Shown here: one piece after another, positions 17,610 to 24,995 of the stretch | How the letters are laid out: the number at the start of each line of letters is the position of its first letter | Numbering within the stretch: position 1 is the stretch's first letter | Assembly: GCA_963843255.1 (NCBI GenBank) | Contig: CAWJJQ010000009.1 | Coordinates: forward strand, 558,001-622,000 | Direction: 5' to 3' | Length of the DNA: 64,000 nucleotides | Source of the DNA: Bog-159 sp963843255 | GTDB taxonomy: Bacteria > Acidobacteriota > Terriglobia > Bryobacterales > Bryobacteraceae | The notes under the pieces: model-generated | What the model was told of the DNA's origin: nothing | The model's database searches: none | Seen by the model: only the letters and a program-made list of their open reading frames with translations | Made by a program: the position numbers and the translations under genes

Positions 17610-18216
17610 CTAAACCTCTTGCCTCGAGGTTTTCAAGCCACGCATCGAGATCGCCCGCACCTTCGGCCCGCGCATGCACCAATGTGGCGCCGTGTTCATA
17701 TCCCTTGTCGAAGGCGCGCAGATTCAAATCGCGGAAGCTCTCCGGGACGGAACCGGCGACGGCCTGGCGCAGCGCGTCGGGGTCCAGCAGAGCCGTGACA
17801 GCGCCAAAGAAACCCACCAGCACGATATTGAGCACCATCTTGCGGCCTAACTCTTCCGCCAGGCGAGTAGCCGGGACGCTATATACCCGGATACCGCTGG
17901 GCACTCCATTGACGCGTACGAGATCCCGCTCCACGATGAGCGTGCCGCCCGGCTTCAGTTCCGGGATGAACCGCGTGTAAGCCTCCTGCGACAGCACCAC
18001 CAGCACATCCGGCTGGGTCACGTACGGATACGTAATGGGCTCGGGCGAGAGCACCACCGCCGCGCTCGAGGATCCGCCGCGCGCCTCCGGACCGAAGTTC
18101 TGGGTCATGGTGGCGAAGGCGCCCTGAAAAATAGAGGCCGCCTTGCCGATCACCGTGGCCGCCAGGATGACGCCCTGGCCGCCGAAGCCCGCGATGCGCA
18201 CCTCGGTCAGGCGCAT
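17398..18216 (-). CDS. korC: 2-oxoacid:ferredoxin oxidoreductase, gamma subunit (3' end doubtful)
   Basis: The first about 200 residues are a clear gamma subunit: RIAGFGGQGVILAATVIGKA, NFGPEARGGSSSAAVVLS, QPDVLVVLSQEAYTRF, NIVLVGFFGAVTALL and FDKGYEHGATLV. The family normally ends at about 180-200 residues. Here the frame runs on for about 70 residues that look unrelated and are the opposite-frame shadow of the glutaredoxin gene. In the +1 frame a TAG at 17612-17610 immediately precedes the glutaredoxin ATG (TAGATG). I infer that the real gene ends there and that a +1 shift hides the stop, but a true overlap cannot be excluded. It overlaps korB by ten bases. Confidence 0.88.
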   Translation of the reverse strand: MRLTEVRIAGFGGQGVILAATVIGKAASIFQGAFATMTQNFGPEARGGSSSAAVVLSPEPITYPYVTQPDVLVVLSQEAYTRFIPELKPGGTLIVERDLVRVNGVPSGIRVYSVPATRLAEELGRKMVLNIVLVGFFGAVTALLDPDALRQAVAGSVPESFRDLNLRAFDKGYEHGATLVHARAEGAGDLDAWLENLEARGLDETAVPHFHDLLLLGRLPGWHGRPRLAFRMGLCGCVAGLRAAVPMDLYPEVSGHLVADGLRRGYRRKCAG

Positions 18217-19046
18217 ACGGTCCCCCGGCGGCGCATCAGTTCCAGGTAGTCGGGCCGGTCGCGGTCCACGAATTTGCCGACAATGATTTCGCCCTGCATG
18301 GAGAGACCGGTCTCACTGACCGGCGCGCCGTGTTTGATCTTGCTGGCAGACTTGTAATATTTCATGGTGTCGAGGGCATCGCCTAATTTATTGCGCCGCT
18401 GGTAGAGCGTCGGGCAAGGAGACAGCACCTCGATGAAGCAGAAGCCTTTCTTGTGCAACATTTCGACCATCGAGCGGATCAACTGTTTCACGTGATAGGT
18501 GGTCCAGCGCGCCACGTAGGAGGCGCCGGCCGATTCCGCCAGCGCCACCAGGTTGAAGGCCGGCTCGAAGGTTCCCTCCGGCGCGGTGGAAGTGATCGCG
18601 CCCGCGGGCGTGGTGGGCGCGGTCTGGCCGCCGGTCATGGCGTAGATCATGTTATTCACGCAGATCACCTTGAGATCGATATTGCGCCGCGCCGCGTGGA
18701 TCAGATGGTTGCCGCCTATCGCCGACAGGTCGCCATCGCCCGAATAGACCACCACCTGCAGCGACGGGTTGGCGAGCTTTAAACCAGTGGCGAAGGGAAT
18801 CGCGCGCCCGTGCGTGGTATGGAACGAATCCAGGTTCGTATACCCGGCCACGCGCCCGGTGCATCCGATGCCGGACACCACGGCGACTTTATCGAGGTCC
18901 GCTTGCGATTCGAGCAGCGCACGGGTGAAGCAATTGACGGTGGTGCCGATGCCGCAACCCGGGCACCAGATGTGCGGCATGCGATCCATGCGCAGGAAGG
19001 GCTCGACCGGGTTCTCGGTGCGCTTTTCTATCGTCGCCACGCTCAT
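18207..19046 (-). CDS. korB: 2-oxoacid:ferredoxin oxidoreductase, beta subunit
   Basis: A 279-residue thiamine-diphosphate-binding subunit. WCPGCGIGTTVNC near the N-terminus supplies cysteines of the usual beta-subunit type; SGIGCTGRVAGYTNLDSFHTTHGRAIPFATG and the ThDP/Mg motif YSGDGDLSAIGGNHLIHAARRN with VNNMIYAMTGGQ are intact. With subunits alpha, gamma and a ferredoxin-like delta it makes a 2-oxoglutarate (KorDABC) type enzyme that converts the 2-oxoacid and CoA to acyl-CoA, CO2 and reduced ferredoxin. The ATG overlaps the korA stop (ATGA). Confidence 0.94.
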   Translation of the reverse strand: MSVATIEKRTENPVEPFLRMDRMPHIWCPGCGIGTTVNCFTRALLESQADLDKVAVVSGIGCTGRVAGYTNLDSFHTTHGRAIPFATGLKLANPSLQVVVYSGDGDLSAIGGNHLIHAARRNIDLKVICVNNMIYAMTGGQTAPTTPAGAITSTAPEGTFEPAFNLVALAESAGASYVARWTTYHVKQLIRSMVEMLHKKGFCFIEVLSPCPTLYQRRNKLGDALDTMKYYKSASKIKHGAPVSETGLSMQGEIIVGKFVDRDRPDYLELMRRRGTVCA

Positions 19047-20212
19047 CGGGATGCCTCCAGGATGGCTGCCAGGATTTGTTCGGGTTGATGCACGCTGCCT
19101 CCCGCGTGGCTCACCGGGATCACCCGCGCGCGACCGTTCACGGCCCGCTCCACTTCATGGACCATTTGGCCCAGGTTCAACTCCGGCACCACAAAGGCTT
19201 TGGCGCCGGCGGTGCGTTCGGCGAGCGGAGCCGCGGGGAAAGGCCAGGCCGTGATCAGCCTGAATTTTCCCGCCTTCAAGCCCTGCGCGCGCGCCATACG
19301 GAGCGCCTTCTCCGCGATGCGCGAGGTGATCCCGTAAGAAACCACCACCACGTCCGCGTCTTCCAATCCTTCGGCTTCGAACAGTGCTTCGTCGGCGGCG
19401 ACCCGGGCCGTTTTCGAGACCAGTCGCCGCACCAGGCGGTCCTGGGTTTCGACGGTCATGGATGGATAGCCGCGTTCGTCGTGGGTCAAACCGGTTACGT
19501 GGAAGCGGTAGCCTTCGCCGGCGTGCGCCATTTCGGGCACGTCGCCATCCACCGGCTCGTAGGGTTTGTATTCGGTGGCGGGGCGGCTGGTGTGGCGGCG
19601 AGGATAGATTTCGATTGCGGCGGCCTCGGGGATCAGCACCTTTTCGGTCATGTGGCCTACGCACTCGTCCATCATGACGAACACGGGCTGGCGGTATTGT
19701 TCGGAGAGGTTGAAGGCTTTGATGGTGAGATCGAAGCATTCCTGCGGCGAATTCGGGCAGAGCGCCAGCACGCCGTAGTCGCCATGCGATCCCCAGCGCA
19801 CCTGCATCATGTCCGCCTGCGCGGGCAGAGTGGGGAGGCCGGTGGAGGGTCCGCCGCGCTGCACGTTGACGAACACGCAAGGCGTCTCGGTCATAGCAGC
19901 GTAACCGATGTGCTCCATCATGAGGGAGAAGCCCGGCCCCGAGGTGACAGTGAAGGCCTTGGCGCCGCCCCAAACCGCGCCTTGAATGGCGATGGAGGCG
20001 GCTAGTTCGTCTTCCATCTGGATGAAGGTGCCGCCGACTGACGGTACCCTGGCCGCGAAGCGTTCCACCACTTCGGTAGAGGGTGTAATTGGGTATCCTG
20101 CGGCAAATCGCGCACCCGCCGCGAGCGCGCCTTCGCAGCAGGCATGGTCGCCGTCGAGGAAGTGGGCGCCTGTAAGTACGCCTTTTGGGTCAGCTTGCAT
20201 GGCGCGATCCAT
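19043..20212 (-). CDS. korA: 2-oxoacid:ferredoxin oxidoreductase, alpha subunit
   Basis: A 389-residue alpha subunit with the pyrimidine-binding domain first (ACCEGALAAGARFAAGYPITPST, then FIQMEDELAASIAIQGAVWGGAKAFTVTSGPGFSLM) and the transketolase C-terminal-like domain later (VVVVSYGITSRIAEKAL, FVVPELNLGQMVHEVERAV). The GYPITPST signature favours a 2-oxoglutarate enzyme over the pyruvate type. No gamma domain is fused, in keeping with a separate korC. Two close starts exist: ATG 20212 (overlapping korD by 23 bases) and ATG 20200; the homologous region begins after both. Confidence 0.93.
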   Translation of the reverse strand: MDRAMQADPKGVLTGAHFLDGDHACCEGALAAGARFAAGYPITPSTEVVERFAARVPSVGGTFIQMEDELAASIAIQGAVWGGAKAFTVTSGPGFSLMMEHIGYAAMTETPCVFVNVQRGGPSTGLPTLPAQADMMQVRWGSHGDYGVLALCPNSPQECFDLTIKAFNLSEQYRQPVFVMMDECVGHMTEKVLIPEAAAIEIYPRRHTSRPATEYKPYEPVDGDVPEMAHAGEGYRFHVTGLTHDERGYPSMTVETQDRLVRRLVSKTARVAADEALFEAEGLEDADVVVVSYGITSRIAEKALRMARAQGLKAGKFRLITAWPFPAAPLAERTAGAKAFVVPELNLGQMVHEVERAVNGRARVIPVSHAGGSVHQPEQILAAILEASR

Positions 20213-20408
20213 AGATTGCGAAATCCGGACAATAGAGTCCGCAAAGGTCGCAACCGCTGCATTTCTCAGCAGCTACGACGTGAGGTGGGTGATATCCCTT
20301 AGAATTGAACGCCGAAGAGAGCGCAAGCACGTGGGTGGGGCAAAACTCGACGCAGAAGCCGCACCCCTTGCATCGCTCGATGGTAATGAATACGGAGCCT
20401 TTTGCCAT
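20190..20408 (-). CDS. korD: 2-oxoacid:ferredoxin oxidoreductase, delta (ferredoxin-like) subunit
   Basis: A 72-residue two-[4Fe-4S] ferredoxin domain with CKGCGFCVEFCP and CSGCDLCGLYCPDF, the standard KorD/VorD form. It passes electrons from the ThDP site to free ferredoxin. I start it at ATG 20408 (MAKGSVFITIERCKGCG); a longer reading adds ten residues without family support. It is the first of korDABC and follows rbsK by 42 bases on the same strand. Confidence 0.92.
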   Translation of the reverse strand: MAKGSVFITIERCKGCGFCVEFCPTHVLALSSAFNSKGYHPPHVVAAEKCSGCDLCGLYCPDFAIYGSRHAS

Positions 20409-20450
20409 CCTGGCGCAGTGATGCACGCCAGGGGCCAAGGGGCGAGGGGG

Positions 20451-21383
20451 TTATAGGCCGAGCAACTGGTCCACTTCGGGTCGTGCTGGGGCCGAGGCCT
20501 GTGCGCCCAAGCGGGTCACGGAAATGGCGGCGGCCGCATTGGCGAAGCGGAGGGCGCGCTCGACGGGCTGCCCTTCCGTTAGGGCCACGGCCAGGGCGGC
20601 GTTGAAGGTATCGCCGGCGGCAGTCGTATCGCGCACCTCGACCGGGAAAGCGGGCGTGTGGAAGCTGCCTTCGCCGCTGAGAAAATACGATCCCTGATCG
20701 CCCAGTTTCAGGACCACGCTACGCGGACCGATGCGGCGCAAGGCGTCGGCAAGCCCCGGGGCTTCCGCGAGGGAGACACGCGCGGGCGGGCGGCCCAGCA
20801 GCATCAGGGCCTCGCTTTCGTTGGGCGTCAGGATATCCACATTGGCCAGCAAGTCGGCGGGCAACGGCTGCGCTGGCGCCGGATCGAGCATGGTGCGGGC
20901 GCCTTCTTCGCGCGCCAGTGTCAGCGCCGCGGCCACCGTATCGAGCGGCGTTTCCAATTGGAACAAGACCAGACTCGCGCCGTGGAAGACCTTGCGCATG
21001 GCTTCCACATCCGCGGCGGCCAGCGCGTGATTGGCGCCGGAGGCGACCACGATGGAATTTTGCCCCTGCCGGTCCACCCAAATGAGGGCCACACCGGTGG
21101 GCTGCGACTTCGTGGCGTGCACGGCGCTGACGTCCACACCAGCCGCGGCCAGGCTGGCTTTGAGGTGATCGGCGAATACGTCGTAGCCCACGCGCCCGAT
21201 CATGCGCACGGCCACCGCTGGGGCGCCCAATTTGCCCGCGGCACACGCCTGGTTGGCGCCTTTGCCGCCGGGGATCATCTGAAAATCGCGGCCGAGCACG
21301 GTTTCGCCAGGGACGGGCAGGCGGTCCACGGACACCACGAAATCCATGTTCAGGCTGCCGGCGACCACCAACGCAGGTGTCAT
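20451..21383 (-). CDS. rbsK: Ribokinase (PfkB family)
   Basis: About 310 residues. PfkB signatures: PGGKGANQACAAGKLG near residue 40 and the C-terminal VEVRDTTAAGDTFNAALAVAL containing the catalytic Asp of the DTxGAGD-like motif. VVAGSLNMDFVVSVDRLPVPGETV is typical of ribokinase. It phosphorylates ribose with ATP. ATG 21383 overlaps the DUF507 stop (ATGA). No ribose transporter is nearby, and the reason for sitting between DUF507 and kor genes is not obvious. Confidence 0.88.
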   Translation of the reverse strand: MTPALVVAGSLNMDFVVSVDRLPVPGETVLGRDFQMIPGGKGANQACAAGKLGAPAVAVRMIGRVGYDVFADHLKASLAAAGVDVSAVHATKSQPTGVALIWVDRQGQNSIVVASGANHALAAADVEAMRKVFHGASLVLFQLETPLDTVAAALTLAREEGARTMLDPAPAQPLPADLLANVDILTPNESEALMLLGRPPARVSLAEAPGLADALRRIGPRSVVLKLGDQGSYFLSGEGSFHTPAFPVEVRDTTAAGDTFNAALAVALTEGQPVERALRFANAAAAISVTRLGAQASAPARPEVDQLLGL

Positions 21384-21967
21384 TTTGCCAGGTCGATGCC
21401 CAGTTTCTTCAACTCTTCGGAATAGTATTTGCGGTGCAGCAGGTCCCACTCCTCGCTGCCCTCGGGGATTTCGCGCTTCTGCGAGCGGATCTTGGTGCGC
21501 GCGGTCCGGTCCACCTTCTCTTCCGCGGTCAGGACCTCGGTGATATCGCGGACGATTTCGAGGCGTACTTCGTTGACGTCCTTCTTCATGCGCAATTCGC
21601 GGGTCTTGCGCAATGCCAGTACGATCTTATGCGACATGTCGGTGACCTTGTCGCGCGACAGTTTCATCTGGTCGTGAGTGTCGCGTCCGGAGGCCCGGAT
21701 TACCTTGCGTTCCGCGATCATGGTGTTCTTGACTTTGCGGAACATTTCCTGGTAACTGACGCCTTCGCGGCGCATATATTCGCTATATTGCTGCAGAATT
21801 TCGCGCACTTCGTCGTTCAGGCGGTCTTCGACTGCCAATTCCTCGGCAATAATATTGGTGACAATCTCCGCCACGGCCTGCGGATTGTTTGTCTCAATCG
21901 ATGCGGGCGTCAGCTTCTTGACCAATTGGCGGGAGAGATAGGCGATGAATTCCCTTGGAAGCAACAT
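21380..21967 (-). CDS. DUF507 family protein
   Basis: A 195-residue, highly charged, mostly helical soluble protein with no cysteine cluster or membrane helix. It matches the DUF507 pattern: LPREFIAYLSRQLVKKL, a long amphipathic helix, and the C-terminal half KIVLALRKTRELRMKKDVNEV, followed by a WDLLHRKYYSEEL ending. Family members have two related helical halves, each about 90 residues. Function unknown. It heads the string DUF507-rbsK-korDABC, linked to rbsK by an ATGA overlap. Confidence 0.85.
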   Translation of the reverse strand: MLLPREFIAYLSRQLVKKLTPASIETNNPQAVAEIVTNIIAEELAVEDRLNDEVREILQQYSEYMRREGVSYQEMFRKVKNTMIAERKVIRASGRDTHDQMKLSRDKVTDMSHKIVLALRKTRELRMKKDVNEVRLEIVRDITEVLTAEEKVDRTARTKIRSQKREIPEGSEEWDLLHRKYYSEELKKLGIDLAK

Positions 21968-22026
21968 CCTTTAAGTTTCTGCCGGTCGAAACTTGTAGTT
22001 TAACAGATCATAACCGGACGGGCGGC

Positions 22027-22881
22027 TTATGCGCGAGTTAGCCAGGGCTTAAAAGCTTGCAGCGCCTGAGCGGCGACCTTGGCCGCGGAACCTTTGCTGC
22101 CGAGGTCATGGCCGGCACCCTCGATGGAGACGATCTCGTGCGGCGCGGAGATGAGTTGGAGTGCCGAGCGCATCTCTTCGATGGAGCCGAAGGGATCGCG
22201 CGTGCCGTGGATGAATAGCGACGGGGTGGTCAATTGCGGGAAGTGGGCGGTACGCAGATCGGCGGGGCGGCGCGGAGGGTGCAAGGGGTACGAGAGCAGC
22301 AACAGGCCCGCGGCGAGGTCCGGCTGTTCGGCCGCCAGCATGGTGGATTGCCGCCCGCCATAGGAATGGCCGCCGAGGAATATTTTGCCGGGCAGTCGCG
22401 CCCGTAGCAGGCCCACCGCGCGCGCCAGGCCGGCGCGATCCTGCGGCGCCATGGCGGGAAACGGCGGCCCGTGCGGACGGGCCTGGCGAAACGGGAGATC
22501 GCAGCGCAGCACGGTGATTCCCGCAGCGGAGAAGGCGTCCGCTATGGCGACGAGCAATGGCGCGGCGGCGTTCGATCCGGCGCCATGGCTCAAGACCAGG
22601 CCGTTCGAGGGCGGGGAATCCGGGGTGTGCAGGAAGCCGCGCACCGCGGGCGTTCCGGCGGTATCTTCAAAAGCGCAAAGGGGCGCGTATCCCGCGCCGC
22701 CATATGGGACAGGAACTCCGCAGCCTCCAGCGGCGCGGGGCGCCCCGTTTTGCGCGAGTTCCTTAGAAGCGCAAAGGGGCGCGTATCCCGCGCCGCCATT
22801 TAGGATAGGAACTCCGCAGTTTACAGCGGCGCGGGGCGCCCCGTTTTGCGCGAGTTCCTTAGAAGACGTGACAGCGGACAT
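22027..22881 (-). CDS. Alpha/beta hydrolase (KANL3/Tex30-like) with a repeat-derived N-terminus
   Basis: About 284 residues. From residue about 75 it is an alpha/beta hydrolase of the dienelactone-hydrolase/KANL3-Tex30 kind: GLVLSHGAGSNAAAPLLVAIA, the nucleophile elbow GGHSYGGRQ, LFIHGTRDPFG for the acid and GAGHDLG for the His. Residues 8-71 are two 32-residue copies (KELAQNGAPRAA ... GGAGYAPLCA) encoded by the 96-bp repeat, inserted exactly in frame between MSAVTSS and FEDTAGTPAVRGFLH. Without the insertion the protein would have the normal length of about 220. No internal start codon follows the repeat before the fold, so the repeat is probably translated. Confidence 0.8.
   Translation of the reverse strand: MSAVTSSKELAQNGAPRAAVNCGVPILNGGAGYAPLCASKELAQNGAPRAAGGCGVPVPYGGAGYAPLCAFEDTAGTPAVRGFLHTPDSPPSNGLVLSHGAGSNAAAPLLVAIADAFSAAGITVLRCDLPFRQARPHGPPFPAMAPQDRAGLARAVGLLRARLPGKIFLGGHSYGGRQSTMLAAEQPDLAAGLLLLSYPLHPPRRPADLRTAHFPQLTTPSLFIHGTRDPFGSIEEMRSALQLISAPHEIVSIEGAGHDLGSKGSAAKVAAQALQAFKPWLTRA
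22673..22864 (+). repeat. Tandem 96-bp palindromic repeat, locus 2 (two full units, inside a gene)
   Basis: GCGCAAAGGGGCGCGTATCC starts at 22673 and again at 22769, period 96, and the second unit ends at 22864 with TTCCTTAGAA. The arms GCGCAAAGGGGCGC and GCGCCCCGTTTTGCGC can pair. Compared with locus 1 both arms change together (GGGGCGC/GCGCCCC here, GGGCCC/GGGCCC there), so the palindrome is preserved. The loops of the two units differ at several bases (around 22711-22733), so this duplication looks older than that at locus 1. Confidence 0.92.
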
Positions 22882-22941
22882 AGATATAACCTACCGCGAC
22901 GGAAGTGGGGCACAAGCCCGCGTTTCTGCCAAAATAAAAAG

Positions 22942-23822
22942 GTGCACGCCGCCAAATTCCGTATCGGCCTCATCCAGATGGCCTGCTCCGTCGATCCCAA
23001 CGAGAATGTGGCCAAAGCCGAGTGGCGCATCCGGGAGGCCGCGGGGCGGGGCGCGCAGATCATCTGCCTGCAGGAGTTGTTCCGCTCGCAGTATTTCTGC
23101 CGGGAGGAAGATGCCCGGCTGTTCGACCTAGCCGAACCGATTCCGGGCCCCTCCACCGAATCGCTCTGCCGGTTGGCGGACGAACTGGGCGTGGTGATTG
23201 TGGGCTCGCTGTTCGAGAGGCGCACGGCGGGGGTCTATCACAATACGGCCGTGATCATCGATGGCGGCGAATTGTTGGGCCTGTACCGCAAGATGCACAT
23301 CCCCGACGATCCGCTGTACTTCGAGAAATTTTATTTCACTCCCGGCGATTTGGGCTTTCGCAGCTTCGATACGCGGTTCGGGCGGGTATCGCGCGCTGGT
23401 GTGCTGGGACCAGTGGTATCCGGAAGCGGCGCGGCTGGCGGCGTTGACCGGTCGCGCAGGTGCTGTTCTACCCGACGGCGATCGGCTGGCATCCATCGGA
23501 GAAGGCCGAATTCGGCGCGGCGCAGCACGATGCCTGGCGCACCGCGCAGCGCGCGCACGCCATCGCCAACGGGATCTACGTGGCGGCCGTGAACCGTACA
23601 GGCTTCGAGGGCACGCCGGAGCACGGGCTGGAATTCTGGGGCGCGTCGTTCGTGGCCGATCCATTCGGCCAGGTGGTGGCCGAGGCATCCCACGACCGGG
23701 AAGAGACGCTGATCGTGGAATGCGATCCGCGGCGGATCGAGGAGGTGCGGCGCAACTGGCCCTTCCTGCGCGACCGGCGCATCGACGCGTACGGCGGGAT
23801 CACGCAGCGTGTGATCGACTGA
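22942..23822 (+). pseudogene. aguB: N-carbamoylputrescine amidohydrolase (nitrilase family), two frameshifts
   Basis: Three frames together give one 290-residue carbon-nitrogen hydrolase. Frame 1 from GTG 22942: RIGLIQMACSVDPNENVAKA, catalytic Glu in ICLQELFRSQYFC, catalytic Lys in LYRKMHIPDDP. Frame 2: ALVCWDQWYPEAARLAALTG with the catalytic Cys. Frame 3: VLFYPTAIGWHPSEK to the stop at 23822. CREEDARLFDLAEPIPGPST and WDQWYPEAAR are AguB-specific. It hydrolyses N-carbamoylputrescine to putrescine. The shifts are both +1, near 23385-23395 (after a GGGCGGG run) and near 23452-23465. All catalytic residues survive, so extra bases in the assembly are a reasonable explanation. Confidence 0.85.
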
Positions 23823-24856
23823 TGCCCGAGACACCGCGCGCCCTGGGCTTCCGCATGCCGGCGGAGTGGGAGCCGCACGAGGCCACCTGGATCGCCTGGC
23901 CGCACAATCGCGACGATTGGCCGGGACGGTTTGCGCCCATCGCGTGGGTATACGCAGAGATCGTGCGCAAGCTGGCGCAAGTGGAGCGGGTGCGCATTCT
24001 GATCGGCGGGGTGGAGGCAGAACAGGGCGCGCGGCGGATCCTGCGCAAAGCGGGAGCGGACCTGGATGCCGTGGAGTTCTTCCATGCGCCGACCGATCGC
24101 GTGTGGACTCGCGACTACTGCCCGCTGTTCGTGAAGAGCCGCGCGGGCGAGGTGGCGCTGACCAACTGGCGGTTCAACGGCTGGGCGAAGTACGACGATT
24201 GGAAGAACGATGCGGCGATTCCGGGCAAGCTGGCGGCGGCGTTGAAGCTGCGCGCCTGGGAGCCGGGCCTGGTGCTGGAAGGCGGCAGTATCGACGTGAA
24301 CGGCCGCGGGCTTCTGTTGACTACCGAGGAATGCCTGCTCAGCCCCGTACAGGCGCGCAATCCGGACTTGAACCGTAAGCAGATCGAGCAGGCGCTGCGG
24401 GACTATCTGGGGCTGCGCCAGGTGATCTGGCTACATAACGGGATCGCAGGCGACGATACACACGGGCACGTGGACGACCTGGCCCGATTCGTCAGCGCCG
24501 ACACCGTGGTGATCGCGTCGGAGGCGGATCGCGCGGATCCCAACTACGAGCCGCTGCGGGAGAATCTGGCGATTCTACGCAAGCTGCCGCTGCGCGTGGT
24601 CAAACTGCATATGCCGGCGCCGCTGGTTTTTGCGGGGCGGCGGCTGCCGGCCAGCTATGCGAATTTCTATATTGCGAACAAGCTGGTGCTGATGCCGACG
24701 TTCAACGATCCGAACGATCGCGTGGCGTTGAACACGCTGGCGCGCTTGTTCCCGGATCGCCAGATCATTGGGATCCATGCGGTGGAGCTGGTTTGGGGGC
24801 TGGGCACGCTGCACTGCATGACGCAGCAGCAGCCGTGTCACTTAGTTTTCCCATAG
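23822..24856 (+). CDS. aguA: Agmatine deiminase
   Basis: About 344 residues of the guanidino-group-modifying superfamily: RMPAEWEPHEATWIAWPHN at the start, TDRVWTRDYCPLFV, FNGWAKYDDWKNDAAIP, LEGGSIDVNGRGLLLTTEECLL, the catalytic His region GDDTHGHVDDLARFV and the catalytic Cys in GLGTLHCMTQQQP near the C-terminus. It converts agmatine to N-carbamoylputrescine, which the preceding enzyme hydrolyses. ATG 23822 shares one base with the aguB stop (TGATG), so the pair forms a coupled putrescine operon. The frame is open far upstream through aguB, but homology begins exactly at this ATG. Confidence 0.95.
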   Translation: MPETPRALGFRMPAEWEPHEATWIAWPHNRDDWPGRFAPIAWVYAEIVRKLAQVERVRILIGGVEAEQGARRILRKAGADLDAVEFFHAPTDRVWTRDYCPLFVKSRAGEVALTNWRFNGWAKYDDWKNDAAIPGKLAAALKLRAWEPGLVLEGGSIDVNGRGLLLTTEECLLSPVQARNPDLNRKQIEQALRDYLGLRQVIWLHNGIAGDDTHGHVDDLARFVSADTVVIASEADRADPNYEPLRENLAILRKLPLRVVKLHMPAPLVFAGRRLPASYANFYIANKLVLMPTFNDPNDRVALNTLARLFPDRQIIGIHAVELVWGLGTLHCMTQQQPCHLVFP

Positions 24857-24876
24857 ATAGGAATTCTGCATTAATT

Positions 24877-24917
24877 GTGGGGCGGGCCCGTGGCCTGCGC
24901 GGGTCCCTCGGACCCGC
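24877..24917 (-). repeat. Double-hairpin intergenic repeat, copy 2 (inverted)
   Basis: On the minus strand it reads GCGGGTCCGAGGGACCCGC then GCAGGCCACGGGCCCGCCCCAC, nearly identical to the copy at 47511-47551. It lies 20 bases after aguA, so it may terminate that operon. Its orientation is opposite to the next copy 37 bases away. Confidence 0.78.
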
Positions 24918-24954
24918 TTTTCGCGTCGGATCGAGCGCCTTGAACAATCAAGAT

Positions 24955-24995
24955 GGCGGCCTGAGAGTCCGCCGCAGGCAGAGTGCCTGCCTCAC
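24955..24995 (+). repeat. Double-hairpin intergenic repeat, copy 3
   Basis: GGCGGCCTGAGAGTCCGCC (stem 1, one mismatch) followed by GCAGGCAGAGTGCCTGC and CTCACT. It ends within the stop region of the minus-strand BNR gene, so it sits exactly between two convergent genes. Confidence 0.78.
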
